Shown one piece after another: positions 48,998-57,880 of a stretch of 64,000 bases of DNA (its first letter is position 1; the number at the start of each line of letters is the position of its first letter). This stretch comes from an uncultured Paracoccaceae bacterium. GTDB lineage: Bacteria; Pseudomonadota; Alphaproteobacteria; Rhodobacterales; Rhodobacteraceae. The stretch lies in contig CANLSM010000004.1 of the NCBI GenBank assembly GCA_947493745.1, forward strand, positions 248,001 to 312,000. The letters are read 5' to 3'. The position numbers and the translations under genes were made by a program. The notes beneath the pieces are model-generated. The model saw nothing but the letters and a program-made list of their open reading frames with translations, did no database searches and was not told the origin of the DNA.

Positions 48998-50419
48998 TCA
49001 GTTTTGGGTGATCACAGCGCCCGGATTCAGAATGCCATTTGGATCGAGCGCCGCCTTGATCGCCCGCATCGCCGCCAGTTTGGTTGGATCGCCATAGCGC
49101 TCCAGATCCCCGACTTTCAGCCGGCCGATCCCGTGCTCGGCGCTGATCGAGCCATCAAGCGCATCCGTCAGATCGTGCACGATGCGTTTCACCTCCGCCC
49201 GCTGGTCCTCATAGTCAGCCCGTGATTTTCCCGCTGCCGGGAAGACGTTGTAGTGCAGATTGCCATCGCCCATGTGGCCAAAGGCGTTGATCCGCAGATC
49301 GGGGGCCAGACGTGCAAGCAGGGGCGCCCCTTTCTCGATGAACTCGGGAATGCGACTTACCGGAACGGATATGTCATGGGACGAGATCGAACCGATGCGC
49401 CGGTTGGCTTCCGGGATAGTCTCGCGCACGGCCCAGAAGGCATCCTGATGCGCCGTGTTCTGGGCGATCATGGCATCGGTTATCACATCATCCTCGATGG
49501 CCTGGTCTAGGGCTCTTTCCAGCCTGCCAGCAAGGTCCGACCCTTCGCCGCCGCCCGTGTCGATCAGCACCGACCATTCCGGAAGCTCGGCAAAGGGCGC
49601 GCGGGCAGGCAGTCCGGTCTCCGCAAGGAAGTCAATCCCCTGCCGGTGGATAAGCTCAAAGGCCGAGATCATCTCGCCCAAGGCATCACGCAGCCGGTTC
49701 AGAAGTTGCAGTGCATGGGCCGGAGAGGAAACGGCGACAAAGGCCGTCGCGGTCTCCCTTGGTCGTGCAAAGAGTTTCAGCGCCGCCGCAGTGATGATCC
49801 CGAGCGTGCCTTCTGAGCCGATCAGCAGGTTGCGCAGGTCATAGCCCGTGTTGTCCTTGCGCAGCCTCTTCAGACCATGCCAGACGCTGCCATCGGCCAG
49901 CACGGCCTCCAGCCCCAGACAGAGATCGCGCGCGTTTCCATAGCGGATCACCTGCGTCCCACCCGCATTGGTCGCAAGGTTTCCGCCGATCCTGCAGGTC
50001 CCCTCGGATGCGAGCCAGAGCGGGAAAATCCTGTCTTCCGCCTCCGCCGCGCGGTGTACATCGGCAAGGATCGCACCGGCATCGGCCACGAGAACATTGT
50101 CGTCGGTGTTCACATCTCGGATCGTTGTCATACGCTCAAGCGACAGCAGAACCGGCAGCGGCCCCTCACCAAGGGTCTGCCCGCCGACCAGCCCGGTTCC
50201 GCCGCCATAGGGAACCACGCCGATCAGGTGATCATTGGCCCAGCGCAGAATCGTGGCCGCATGATCGACCGTCCGGGGTCTCAGCAGGGCGGCGGCATGT
50301 CCCGAATAGCGCCCGCGAGGTTCTTCCAGATAGCGGGGATCGGCATCGGCAAAGCAGGTGTCCGGCAGATGAGATCGCAACGCCGAAAGGGCGTCTGCCC
50401 CGGCATCTTTCAAAGTCAT
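48998..50419 (-). CDS. FAD-linked oxidase (GlcD/D-2-hydroxyacid dehydrogenase type)
   Basis: A 473-residue flavoenzyme. The FAD-binding PCMH domain (about 40-220) has PYGGGTGLVGGQT and the GTCRIGGNLATNAGGTQVIRYGNARDL stretch. The C-terminal FAD-oxidase domain has GHMGDGNLHYNV and the SAEHGIGRLK metal-site region. Relatives oxidise D-lactate, glycolate or D-2-hydroxyglutarate; no GlcE/GlcF partner is present, which favours a D-2-hydroxyglutarate- or D-lactate-type role. It is the second gene after the MBL gene. Confidence 0.88.
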   Translation of the reverse strand: MTLKDAGADALSALRSHLPDTCFADADPRYLEEPRGRYSGHAAALLRPRTVDHAATILRWANDHLIGVVPYGGGTGLVGGQTLGEGPLPVLLSLERMTTIRDVNTDDNVLVADAGAILADVHRAAEAEDRIFPLWLASEGTCRIGGNLATNAGGTQVIRYGNARDLCLGLEAVLADGSVWHGLKRLRKDNTGYDLRNLLIGSEGTLGIITAAALKLFARPRETATAFVAVSSPAHALQLLNRLRDALGEMISAFELIHRQGIDFLAETGLPARAPFAELPEWSVLIDTGGGEGSDLAGRLERALDQAIEDDVITDAMIAQNTAHQDAFWAVRETIPEANRRIGSISSHDISVPVSRIPEFIEKGAPLLARLAPDLRINAFGHMGDGNLHYNVFPAAGKSRADYEDQRAEVKRIVHDLTDALDGSISAEHGIGRLKVGDLERYGDPTKLAAMRAIKAALDPNGILNPGAVITQN

Positions 50420-50431
50420 GGAGCGGTTCCG

Positions 50432-51247
50432 TTATTCGTCGAGGATATCGACATAGGCAGGTTGCAGAATGCGCACGGTCGGCTTGCGCGGCAGATCCCT
50501 GAGCGAGACGATCGTCGAATTGTCGGTGGTGAACTCGACATCAAATGTGTCCGCCATGCCCGCCGCAAAGGCCTGCAACGTGCTACCGCCAAACCAGTGC
50601 ATCGGCAAGACAAGCTGCGCACGCACCCGTTTTAGAACCTTGATCATCACCGGAAGGGGCAGCGTCATCCCGCCATCGACCGGGGCCATCACGACATCCA
50701 TCCGACCCATCAGCGCATATTGCTGCTCGGACGGCTCATGATGCAGATGTCCCAGATGACCGATGCATAGCCCCGCCACCTCAAACACGAAAATCGAGTT
50801 CCCATCCGGGATGGAACCGGAAAAATCCGAGCGGATATCGGTGGTCACATTGCGCACCAGCATCTCATCGTCGCCCACTGTCACGCGATGTGCGGCGGGG
50901 GCGCCATCCTCGCCCCAGCCCCGCAGGATATGCGGGATCGCGGGGTCCGGATTGGCCGTCCAGTGCGAGGAATGCGCCCGGTTCATCGTCACCACATCGG
51001 GTGTCACGCCGATACCCACGAAACCGGTGAAGTCGGTGGCCGCGCTCAGGCCGGTCGCGGTTTCCAGCAGATAGGTCGAGTGTCCGACAAAGTTCAGCCG
51101 GACCTCATCGGGTCCAAGTCCATCTCCGAGTGAGGCATAGTGAATTTGCGGATCCGCCTCGGCAAGGGCAATGCAATGGCTCTGCAAATCAGCGGCAAAA
51201 CCCCATCCGGGCAGGCAAAGACTGAGTGTTGCAATCCATCGCAGCAT
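50432..51247 (-). CDS. exported MBL-fold metallo-hydrolase
   Basis: A 271-residue UlaG-like metallo-beta-lactamase-fold protein with a signal peptide (about 1-19, ending AA). The VGHSTYLLET strand (near residue 54) is family-typical, but the first metal-binding motif is NRAHSSHWT instead of THxHxDH: the final His/Asp are replaced, while HLGHLHH and MHWFGG supply other His residues. It is therefore predicted periplasmic and possibly altered in metal binding. The FAD oxidase gene follows after 12 bases. Confidence 0.8.
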   Translation of the reverse strand: MLRWIATLSLCLPGWGFAADLQSHCIALAEADPQIHYASLGDGLGPDEVRLNFVGHSTYLLETATGLSAATDFTGFVGIGVTPDVVTMNRAHSSHWTANPDPAIPHILRGWGEDGAPAAHRVTVGDDEMLVRNVTTDIRSDFSGSIPDGNSIFVFEVAGLCIGHLGHLHHEPSEQQYALMGRMDVVMAPVDGGMTLPLPVMIKVLKRVRAQLVLPMHWFGGSTLQAFAAGMADTFDVEFTTDNSTIVSLRDLPRKPTVRILQPAYVDILDE

Positions 51248-51313
51248 GGCAGATCCCCGATTTCCGTCCTAGATGAGGATAGCGCGAATTTGCCGAGGTC
51301 GAGAGTTTTTTCG

Positions 51314-51898
51314 TCAGGTCGCGTCGGTTTTTCCGCGCCGGTCATTGCGCAGATTGGCGTAGAGCACATGGTTGCGCCAACGCCCTGCGATCTGCAGATA
51401 GCTCTGCGCCACGCCCTCATATTTGAAGCCCGAACGCTCCAGCAACCCGCGTGAGGGCTGGTTTTCCGGCAGGCAGGCCGCCTCGATCCGCGAAAGATCA
51501 AGCTCGGTGAAAGCATAATGGACAACCGCTTTCAGGGCTTCGGACATATAGCCCTTGCGCGCATGGGCCTGGCCCATCCAGTAGCCCACAGTCGCCGCCT
51601 GCGCGGGGCCCCGCCGCATGTTGTCCAACGTGATCGCACCGAGCAACTCGTCGTCTTCGCGGCGGATCAGAAAGAAAGGAATGGCACGGCCCTGCTCGGA
51701 CGAGCGCTGCCCCCAGTAGACGCGGTTTCGAAAGGCGCGGCGCGAGAAATGATCCTCTGCGCGGACCGGTTCCCAGGCTTCCAGAAACTCCCGGCTCGAC
51801 TGCCGCAGACGCACCCAGTCGAGATGATCGCCCAGCCTGGGCAGACGCAATTCCGTGCGCTCTGTCGCGATGGATATCTGGTTGCGCCGAAGGAACAT
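51314..51898 (-). CDS. GNAT acetyltransferase (RimJ/RimL type)
   Basis: A 194-residue acetyltransferase. It has the RimJ-like TELRLPRLGDHLDWVRLR N-terminus, the acetyl-CoA motif GYWMGQAHARKGYMSEALKAVVHYAF (about 105-130) and the ENQPSRGLLERSGFKYEG motif typical of ribosomal-protein N-acetyltransferases. It may acetylate the alanine of S5 (RimJ) or a small molecule. The start is ATG 51898. It lies close downstream of the M16 peptidase gene, likely one transcript. Confidence 0.85.
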   Translation of the reverse strand: MFLRRNQISIATERTELRLPRLGDHLDWVRLRQSSREFLEAWEPVRAEDHFSRRAFRNRVYWGQRSSEQGRAIPFFLIRREDDELLGAITLDNMRRGPAQAATVGYWMGQAHARKGYMSEALKAVVHYAFTELDLSRIEAACLPENQPSRGLLERSGFKYEGVAQSYLQIAGRWRNHVLYANLRNDRRGKTDAT

Positions 51899-51902
51899 CA
51901 AG

Positions 51903-53165
51903 TCAGGCCGCCAGACGGGCCTTCAGCCCTTCCAGCGCAGGCGCATCAGCAACAGGTCCATAAAGCGCCATCACCGGGTTCGACTTCCGGGCCAGGGTCT
52001 GCGCAAATGCCTGCGCGCGGTCCTGGGTCACGGCGTCTACCTTGGCGATGGTCTCGTCCAGGCTCGGCACCCGGCCCCAGATGGCGATGGCACGCGCCAT
52101 GCGCTCGGCCCGCGAGGACGAGCTTTCCAGCCCCATCAGCATTCCGGCCTTCATCTGGGTCCGCGCGCGATCCACCTCGGCCTTGCTGATGTCCTGACCG
52201 ACACGGGCCAGTTCATCAAGAGTCACGTGGGCCAGTTCTCCGATCTGCTCGGCACTGGTGCCTGCATAGATCGTGAGCATTCCGGTCTCGGCAAAGGCAC
52301 TGGCCTGGGCAAAGATCGTGTAGCAGAGCCCGCGCTTTTCGCGCGCCTCCTGAAACAGCCGGGACGACATGCCGCCACCCAGCACAGAGGCATAGACCTG
52401 CGCGGCATAGACATCCTCATGGCTGTAGCCCGGCGCCTCGAAGGCGAGCGCGAAATGCGCCTGCTCCAGTCCCTTGACCTCCCGACGCTCGCCGGACGCG
52501 AAACGCGCTGGCGACAGATCATAGGGATCGCGGCGCGACATTCCCCCAAAGAGCGCCTCTGCCTGACGTACGACCTCGTCGTGATCGACAGCGCCCGCAG
52601 CCGACAGGATCATCTGTTCCGGCCCATAGTGCTGGCCCACAAACCCCCTGAGATCGGCCTGCGAGAAGCTCCGCACCCGCTCAGCCGGACCAAGGATCGA
52701 GCGGCCCATGGGTTGATCGGGAAAGGCCGTCTCCTGCAACCAGTCGAAGATCACATCGTCCGGGGTGTCGAGGCTCTGGCCGATCTCCTGGAGGATGACC
52801 CCCCGTTCGGTTTCGATCTCACCCGGATCGAAGGTCGGGTTGAGCAGGATATCGGCGATGACATCAAGCGCGAGCGGCGTGTCCTCATCAAGCACACGCG
52901 CGTAATAGGCGGTCATCTCGCGGCTGGTATAGGCGTTGATATAGCCGCCCACATCCTCGATCTCCTCGGCGATCTGAAGCGATGTCCGCCGCTTGGTTCC
53001 CTTGAACGCCATATGCTCCAGAAAATGCGCGATGCCGTTCTGTTCTTGGGTCTCGTGCCGCCCACCAGCCGTGACCCAGATCCCGATGGAGGCCGAGGCG
53101 AGACCCGGCATATGCTCGGTGACAATGCGAAAACCGTTGGAAAGCTGATGGGTCTGGACGCTCAT
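51903..53165 (-). CDS. M16-family zinc peptidase (processing-peptidase-like)
   Basis: A 420-residue inverzincin. The zinc motif HxxEH occurs as HFLEH (His47, Glu50, His51), within GIAHFLEHMAFKGTKRR, and a downstream ETERGVILQE (near residue 120) supplies the distal Glu, as in mitochondrial processing-peptidase beta relatives. The second half forms the inactive partner domain. In this lineage it is regularly next to thrC, with which it overlaps by 4 bases. It is cytoplasmic or periplasmic; no signal peptide is seen. Confidence 0.92.
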   Translation of the reverse strand: MSVQTHQLSNGFRIVTEHMPGLASASIGIWVTAGGRHETQEQNGIAHFLEHMAFKGTKRRTSLQIAEEIEDVGGYINAYTSREMTAYYARVLDEDTPLALDVIADILLNPTFDPGEIETERGVILQEIGQSLDTPDDVIFDWLQETAFPDQPMGRSILGPAERVRSFSQADLRGFVGQHYGPEQMILSAAGAVDHDEVVRQAEALFGGMSRRDPYDLSPARFASGERREVKGLEQAHFALAFEAPGYSHEDVYAAQVYASVLGGGMSSRLFQEAREKRGLCYTIFAQASAFAETGMLTIYAGTSAEQIGELAHVTLDELARVGQDISKAEVDRARTQMKAGMLMGLESSSSRAERMARAIAIWGRVPSLDETIAKVDAVTQDRAQAFAQTLARKSNPVMALYGPVADAPALEGLKARLAA

Positions 53166-54547
53166 GCACGCGCCTTTCTGATAATCGTTTCAATCGCACC
53201 AAGATCATTGGCAACATGGGTGATCCGCTCGGGCCGCTCAAAGAGGTCGCCCATGCGCGGCGGCAGGTCCGGGTGGAGGCCGGTGGCAGCCTTCACGGCG
53301 GCCGGGAACTTTGCTGGATGGGCGGTGGCCAGCGTGATCATAGGCGATGTGCCGGTCTGCTCGCGCGCCACCTTCACACCCACGGCGGTGTGCGGGCAGA
53401 GCACCTCGGCATAAGCCTTGTGCGCATCACTGATCGTCCGGGAGGTCTCGTCCTCACTGGCTCGGCCGCTATCGAACTCATCTGTTAGACGTGACAGCGC
53501 CCCTTGTGACAGGGTGAAGGACCCTTCCGCCTTGAGGCTGTCCATAAGTTGCGCGACGGCGGCCCCCTCCCGGTCATAGAGGTCGAAGATGAGGCGCTCG
53601 AAGTTGGAACTGACCTGAATGTCCATCGAGGGCGAGATCGAGGGCGTGACGCCCTGTTTCGCGTGCGCGCCCGACTGCAGGGTCCGGTGCAGGATGTCGT
53701 TTTGGTTTGTTGCGATCACCAGACGGTCAATGGGCAGCCCCATGCGCTTGGCCACGTGGCCTGCAAAGATATCGCCGAAATTGCCGGTGGGCACGGTGAA
53801 GGAGACAGGCCGGTGCGGGCAGCCGAGCGCCACCGCGGATGTGAAGAAATAGACCACCTGCGCCAGCACACGCGCCCAGTTGATCGAGTTCACGCCCGCA
53901 AGGCCGACCTCGTCACGGAAGGTGAAATCGTTGAACATGTCTTTCAGGAGCGCCTGACAGTCGTCGAAGTCGCCCGCGACAGCGAGCGCATGGACATTGG
54001 CCTCGGACGGTGTGGTCATCTGGCGGCGCTGCACGTCCGAGACGCGGCCATCGGGATACATGATGAAGACATCGACCGCATCGAGCCCCCGGAAGGCCTC
54101 GATGGCCGCCGAACCGGTATCGCCGGAGGTCGCACCCACGATGGTCACGCGGCGGTTCTGGCGTTTCAGCGAGACCTCGAACATCTGCCCGATGAGCTGC
54201 ATCGCCACATCCTTGAAGGCCAGCGTCGGCCCGTGGAACAACTCCAGCAGGAAATGCCCCGGCTCAAGCTGCACAAGCGGGCAGCGGGCGGCATGACCGA
54301 AGCCAGCATAGGCTCGCGTGATGATCTCCCGGAACTCGGTGTCGGTGAAGGTCTCCCCGACAAAGGGGCGCATGATGCGGAATGCGGCGTCCTCGTACGG
54401 AAGCCCCGCCAGTGCCGCGATCTCCGCTTTGCTCATCTGTGGCCATTCGGACGGGACATAGAGACCGCCGTCGCGCGCGAGACCGGTCAGCATAGCCTCT
54501 TCAAAGCTCAACTCAGGCGCTTGCCCGCGGGTGGAAATGTATTTCAT
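53162..54547 (-). CDS. thrC: threonine synthase
   Basis: A 461-residue PLP enzyme converting O-phosphohomoserine to threonine. Lys112 of FHGPTLAFKD binds PLP; the SGDTGSAAIEAFRGL loop (phosphate-binding), NSINWARVLAQVVYF and PTGNFGDIFAG are diagnostic of the long, yeast-type class. It has the DGGLYVPSEWP N-terminus. ATG 54547 is 12 bases after surf1, extending the cytochrome-oxidase transcript. Confidence 0.97.
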   Translation of the reverse strand: MKYISTRGQAPELSFEEAMLTGLARDGGLYVPSEWPQMSKAEIAALAGLPYEDAAFRIMRPFVGETFTDTEFREIITRAYAGFGHAARCPLVQLEPGHFLLELFHGPTLAFKDVAMQLIGQMFEVSLKRQNRRVTIVGATSGDTGSAAIEAFRGLDAVDVFIMYPDGRVSDVQRRQMTTPSEANVHALAVAGDFDDCQALLKDMFNDFTFRDEVGLAGVNSINWARVLAQVVYFFTSAVALGCPHRPVSFTVPTGNFGDIFAGHVAKRMGLPIDRLVIATNQNDILHRTLQSGAHAKQGVTPSISPSMDIQVSSNFERLIFDLYDREGAAVAQLMDSLKAEGSFTLSQGALSRLTDEFDSGRASEDETSRTISDAHKAYAEVLCPHTAVGVKVAREQTGTSPMITLATAHPAKFPAAVKAATGLHPDLPPRMGDLFERPERITHVANDLGAIETIIRKARA

Positions 54548-54559
54548 GAAAGCGGCCCT

Positions 54560-55234
54560 TCAGGTCGTCTCGCGGCGTATCCGAAAGACCCAATATCCTG
54601 TCATGGCCAGCCACACAACGGCCATCGAGAACCATGTGATGGCATATTGCCGGTGGTTGTTGGGGATATTGACGCCAGCGGGCATCGGAACCGGAGCACC
54701 GGGGCTGGCCGACACAGCCTCGGTGACGATCAGGATGGGTTCGGTCTGCAACACCTCCGCCATTGCCTCGACATCCCGGGCGAACCAGATATTCCGCGCA
54801 GTGTCAGGCGATGGTGTGAAGCTGTCGGTCTCGTCGGGCCAGAGAAGGCGGCCCTGCACCTTGGCGGAAAAGGGCGCGCGGGCGGGGGACTTGTCGGCCT
54901 CGGGAATGAAGCCGCGATCCACGAGGAGGCGGCGGCCCTCTGCCGTCTCAATCGGCGTCACGACCCGAAATCCCGGACCGAAGGGTTTGAGAGAAGTGAT
55001 GACATGAAGCTCCTGTCCGCCCAACCGGCCCGCGACCTCCACCAGAACGTATTCGTCGGCGGCTTCTGTCGGCTGTCGGGGCAGCGGTATCGGAGCCGCC
55101 TCCATGCGCGCGGCAATGCCTGAAAGGATATCTTCCTTCCAGGCAAGCCGCTGCAGTTGCCAGACGCCGAGGACCAACAGGATGGCAATCCCGAAGACAC
55201 CAAATACCAGCGGCACAATCAGCTTCCGATCCAT
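54560..55234 (-). CDS. surf1: SURF1-family cytochrome oxidase assembly protein
   Basis: A 224-residue protein with a membrane helix at each end (about 6-26 and 195-217) and a large periplasmic domain. The conserved LGVWQLQRLAWKEDIL after the first helix and VDRGFIPEA in the domain mark the SURF1/Shy1 family, which helps insert heme a into cytochrome c oxidase subunit I. ATG 55234 is chosen because it begins the first helix properly. A terminator-like hairpin separates it from coxC. Confidence 0.92.
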   Translation of the reverse strand: MDRKLIVPLVFGVFGIAILLVLGVWQLQRLAWKEDILSGIAARMEAAPIPLPRQPTEAADEYVLVEVAGRLGGQELHVITSLKPFGPGFRVVTPIETAEGRRLLVDRGFIPEADKSPARAPFSAKVQGRLLWPDETDSFTPSPDTARNIWFARDVEAMAEVLQTEPILIVTEAVSASPGAPVPMPAGVNIPNNHRQYAITWFSMAVVWLAMTGYWVFRIRRETT

Positions 55235-55251
55235 CGCGATCGACCCTTGAT

Positions 55252-55283
55252 TAAAACGCGAAACGCGGGCAAATGCCCGCGTT
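55252..55283 (-). terminator. hairpin between coxC and surf1
   Basis: On the minus strand AACGCGGGCA/TGCCCGCGTT forms a perfect 10-bp stem with a two-base loop, followed by TCGCGTTTTAA. The short T run suggests partial termination, which would lower surf1 and thrC relative to coxC. Confidence 0.55.
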
Positions 55284-55314
55284 CCATTCCATTGGTCTGA
55301 TTTGGCGCCCGGGC

Positions 55315-56124
55315 TCAGCCGCCCCAGATATAGACGGCGAAGAAGAGGAACAGCCAGACCACATCGACAAAGTGCCAGTACCAGGCGGCAGCCTCGAACC
55401 CGATGTGTTTCTCCTGCGTGAAATGGCCCTTGAGCGCGCGGAACAGGCACACCGCCAGAAAGATCGTGCCGATGACCACGTGGAAGCCATGGAAACCAGT
55501 GGCCATGAAGAAATTGGCGCCATAGATATTGCCCGAGAAACCGAAGGCCGCGTGGCTGTACTCATAGACCTGGAAAACCGTGAAGAGCGCGCCCAGAGCG
55601 ATCGCAAGGATCAGGCCCCATTTCAGGCCTTCCCGATCGTTCTCGTGCGCAATCGCGTGGTGCGCCCATGTCGCGGCACAGCCCGAGCAGAGCAGGATCA
55701 GCGTGTTGATCAGCGGCAGATGCCAGGGATCAAACGTCTCGATGCCCACAGGCGGCCATTGCGCGGCGAGGACTTCGGTGCCCGAAATCTCGCCCATCGG
55801 GTACATGGCGTGTTTGAAGAAGGACCAGAACCAGGCGGAGAAGAACATCACCTCGGAGATGATGAACATGATCACGCCCATGCGCAGACCGATCTGCACG
55901 ACCGGTGTGTGATCGCCAACATGGCTTTCGTTGATCACCTCGGACCACCAGGCAAACATCGTGTAGAGCACACCGGCCAGCCCGATCAGGAAAAGCCACG
56001 GGTTGGAGTGGTCCTTCATGAAGAACACGCCGCCGATCAGCATGATGAAGGCCGAGACCGCGCCGACGAACGGCCAGATGCTGGGGTTCAGGATGTGGTA
56101 GTCGTGATTTTTCTCATGCGCCAT
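55315..56124 (-). CDS. ctaE: cytochrome c oxidase subunit III
   Basis: A 269-residue subunit of aa3-type cytochrome c oxidase with seven membrane segments. It contains [16 protein letters not shown], the [12 protein letters not shown] stretch, and the C-terminal [28 protein letters not shown] with the conserved Glu/His lining the proton region. It is in the order coxB-ctaB-ORF-ctaG-coxC usual for this lineage. coxA lies elsewhere. Confidence 0.97.
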   Translation of the reverse strand: MAHEKNHDYHILNPSIWPFVGAVSAFIMLIGGVFFMKDHSNPWLFLIGLAGVLYTMFAWWSEVINESHVGDHTPVVQIGLRMGVIMFIISEVMFFSAWFWSFFKHAMYPMGEISGTEVLAAQWPPVGIETFDPWHLPLINTLILLCSGCAATWAHHAIAHENDREGLKWGLILAIALGALFTVFQVYEYSHAAFGFSGNIYGANFFMATGFHGFHVVIGTIFLAVCLFRALKGHFTQEKHIGFEAAAWYWHFVDVVWLFLFFAVYIWGG

Positions 56125-56151
56125 GAGCGTGGTCCTTGTATTTTATCCGGC

Positions 56152-56730
56152 TCAGTTGACCTGAACCTCGATCTCACCGTCCGTGAGGACTTGAGAGACC
56201 TCGGGCAGTTCGGTTTTGTGAAATGTGTATGACAGAGTGATCTGTTTGACAAACTTTGCCTCGCGATCCGTGATGATTTCCGGATCGACATAGAATGTGA
56301 CAGGCATCTGTACGGTTTCGCCCGGTTGCAGCACCTGCTCATCAAAGCAGAAACAGGCGATCTTGGTGAAGAAACTGCCTGCCGAGAACGGGGCCACATT
56401 GTAGCTCGCCGTGCCTGCAATCGGCTCGTCAGAGATGTTGGTGGCCTCATAGAAGGCCAGCCCGGTCTCGCCGATACGGATCTCCATCTCGCGGACCACA
56501 GGTTTGAAGCGCCAGGGCATGCCGCTTTCGACATTGCTGTCAAAGCGCACCCGGATGGTCTGGTCGAGGATTTCGCCGGATGCGCCCGACGCTGTCCGGG
56601 TTTCACCGCCATAGCCCGTGACCCTGCAGAACCAGTCATAAAGCGGCACGGCGGCAAACGAGAGCGAACACATCACAACAGCAATGCCAAAGAGCGAGAA
56701 AGCCGTGCGTCTGGATCGGTTGATGCTCAT
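56152..56730 (-). CDS. ctaG: cytochrome c oxidase assembly protein CtaG/Cox11
   Basis: A 192-residue protein with an N-terminal membrane anchor (about 10-31) and a copper-binding domain in the periplasm. The CFCF motif (KIACFCFDEQ, near residue 120) and VPLYDWFCRVTGYGG (near residue 28) mark Cox11, which delivers Cu to the CuB site of subunit I. Its ATG overlaps the stop of the small upstream gene by 4 bases. Confidence 0.96.
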   Translation of the reverse strand: MSINRSRRTAFSLFGIAVVMCSLSFAAVPLYDWFCRVTGYGGETRTASGASGEILDQTIRVRFDSNVESGMPWRFKPVVREMEIRIGETGLAFYEATNISDEPIAGTASYNVAPFSAGSFFTKIACFCFDEQVLQPGETVQMPVTFYVDPEIITDREAKFVKQITLSYTFHKTELPEVSQVLTDGEIEVQVN

Positions 56731-56924
56731 TGGCTCCGCTCCGCAGGCAACGTCTCGTAGGTGTGATCGAAGCCCTGGATCTCGATCCCCTGGCTGAGTT
56801 TCACCACCGTCACCGCGAAAATCAGCGCAACCGTGCCGCCCAGCACGACGCCCAGCCCGACATTCCGCGTCTTGCGGCGGGTATAGATTTCGTGGCTGTC
56901 AGGGGTCAGGCCATGCTTGTTCAT
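56727..56924 (-). CDS. small single-pass membrane protein of the cox cluster
   Basis: A 65-residue protein with one membrane helix (about 22-44), a short basic N-terminal side with RRKTRN before it and an acidic periplasmic tail. It is translationally coupled at both ends (ATGA overlaps) to ctaB upstream and ctaG downstream. This points to a small cytochrome oxidase subunit or assembly factor, known in the family only as a hypothetical. Confidence 0.8.
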   Translation of the reverse strand: MNKHGLTPDSHEIYTRRKTRNVGLGVVLGGTVALIFAVTVVKLSQGIEIQGFDHTYETLPAERSQ

Positions 56925-57874
56925 GCGATCACCGGCCAGTTGGCGAGCGTCAGGTCGGCGGCGCGGAGACCTGCCTCGACCAGAAGCAGTACGAAATGCA
57001 GGAAGAGGTAGAGGATCGAGAAGCCGAAGAACCGTTTCTCGACCCGGTAGCCATCGGCCTCAGCCACTGCATCGTTACGGCGCCAGATCAGATAGGCTCC
57101 TTTCAGAAACAGTGCATTCAGAACGAAAGCCGCCAGAAAATAGACCGGCCCACCGACGGACGTGAAGGCTGGCAGCACCGCAATCGGCGCCAGCAGGACC
57201 GTGTAGATCAGGATCTGGTTGCGGGTCACCCTGGTTCCGGCCACGACCGGCAGCATCGGCACGTCCGCATTGGTGTAATCATCATTGCGAAAGAGTGCCA
57301 GCGCCCAGAAATGCGGCGGGGTCCACATGAAGATCAGACCGAACATCAGGACGCTCTCAAGACTGATCCCTCCCGTTGCCACAGCCCAGCCGATCATCGG
57401 CGGGAAGGCCCCGGCGGCACCACCGATGACGATATTCTGGGGCGTCGCGCGCTTGAGCCACATCGAATAGATCACGGCGTAGAAGAAGATCGTGAAGGCG
57501 AGCAATCCGGCGGCCACGGGGTTGCCGAAGAGAAACAGGAAGGCGACCGAGAAGATCGACAGGACCAGACCGACGCCCAATGCCTCGTCCGAGGTGACCC
57601 GCCCCGAGGGGATCGGGCGCTTGGCGGTGCGCTCCATCTTGATGTCGATATCCGCGTCCCACCACATGTTCAGAGCACCCGAGGCCCCTGCCCCGACCGC
57701 AATACACAGGATGGTGGCAAAGGCGATCACCGGATGGACAGTCGCCGGAGCCGCGAGCAGCCCCACGGCAGCGGTGAAAATCACCAGCCGCATCACACGT
57801 GGTTTCAGCAGTTCGAAGTAATCCGAGAACTGCGCCTCATGCGCTGCGGGCGATGTCCAGGTTGCGTCGCTCAC
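56921..57874 (-). CDS. ctaB: protoheme IX farnesyltransferase (heme O synthase)
   Basis: A 317-residue UbiA-type prenyltransferase with about nine membrane segments. The first Asp-rich motif lies in NMWWDADIDIKMERTAKRPIPSG (near residue 63) and the second region has FRNDDYTNADVPMLPVV. It adds a farnesyl group to heme b, giving heme o for cytochrome oxidase. Start ATG 57874 follows coxB by 6 bases. Confidence 0.96.
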   Translation of the reverse strand: MSDATWTSPAAHEAQFSDYFELLKPRVMRLVIFTAAVGLLAAPATVHPVIAFATILCIAVGAGASGALNMWWDADIDIKMERTAKRPIPSGRVTSDEALGVGLVLSIFSVAFLFLFGNPVAAGLLAFTIFFYAVIYSMWLKRATPQNIVIGGAAGAFPPMIGWAVATGGISLESVLMFGLIFMWTPPHFWALALFRNDDYTNADVPMLPVVAGTRVTRNQILIYTVLLAPIAVLPAFTSVGGPVYFLAAFVLNALFLKGAYLIWRRNDAVAEADGYRVEKRFFGFSILYLFLHFVLLLVEAGLRAADLTLANWPVIA

Positions 57875-57880
57875 CGGCGT

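Noticed and set aside
51855..53414. 519-codon plus-strand frame opposite the M16 peptidase and thrC
   Set aside because: Antisense shadow with the composition of a complement frame.
53549..55123. 524-codon plus-strand frame opposite thrC and surf1
   Set aside because: Entirely antisense to thrC/surf1, with no recognisable domain.
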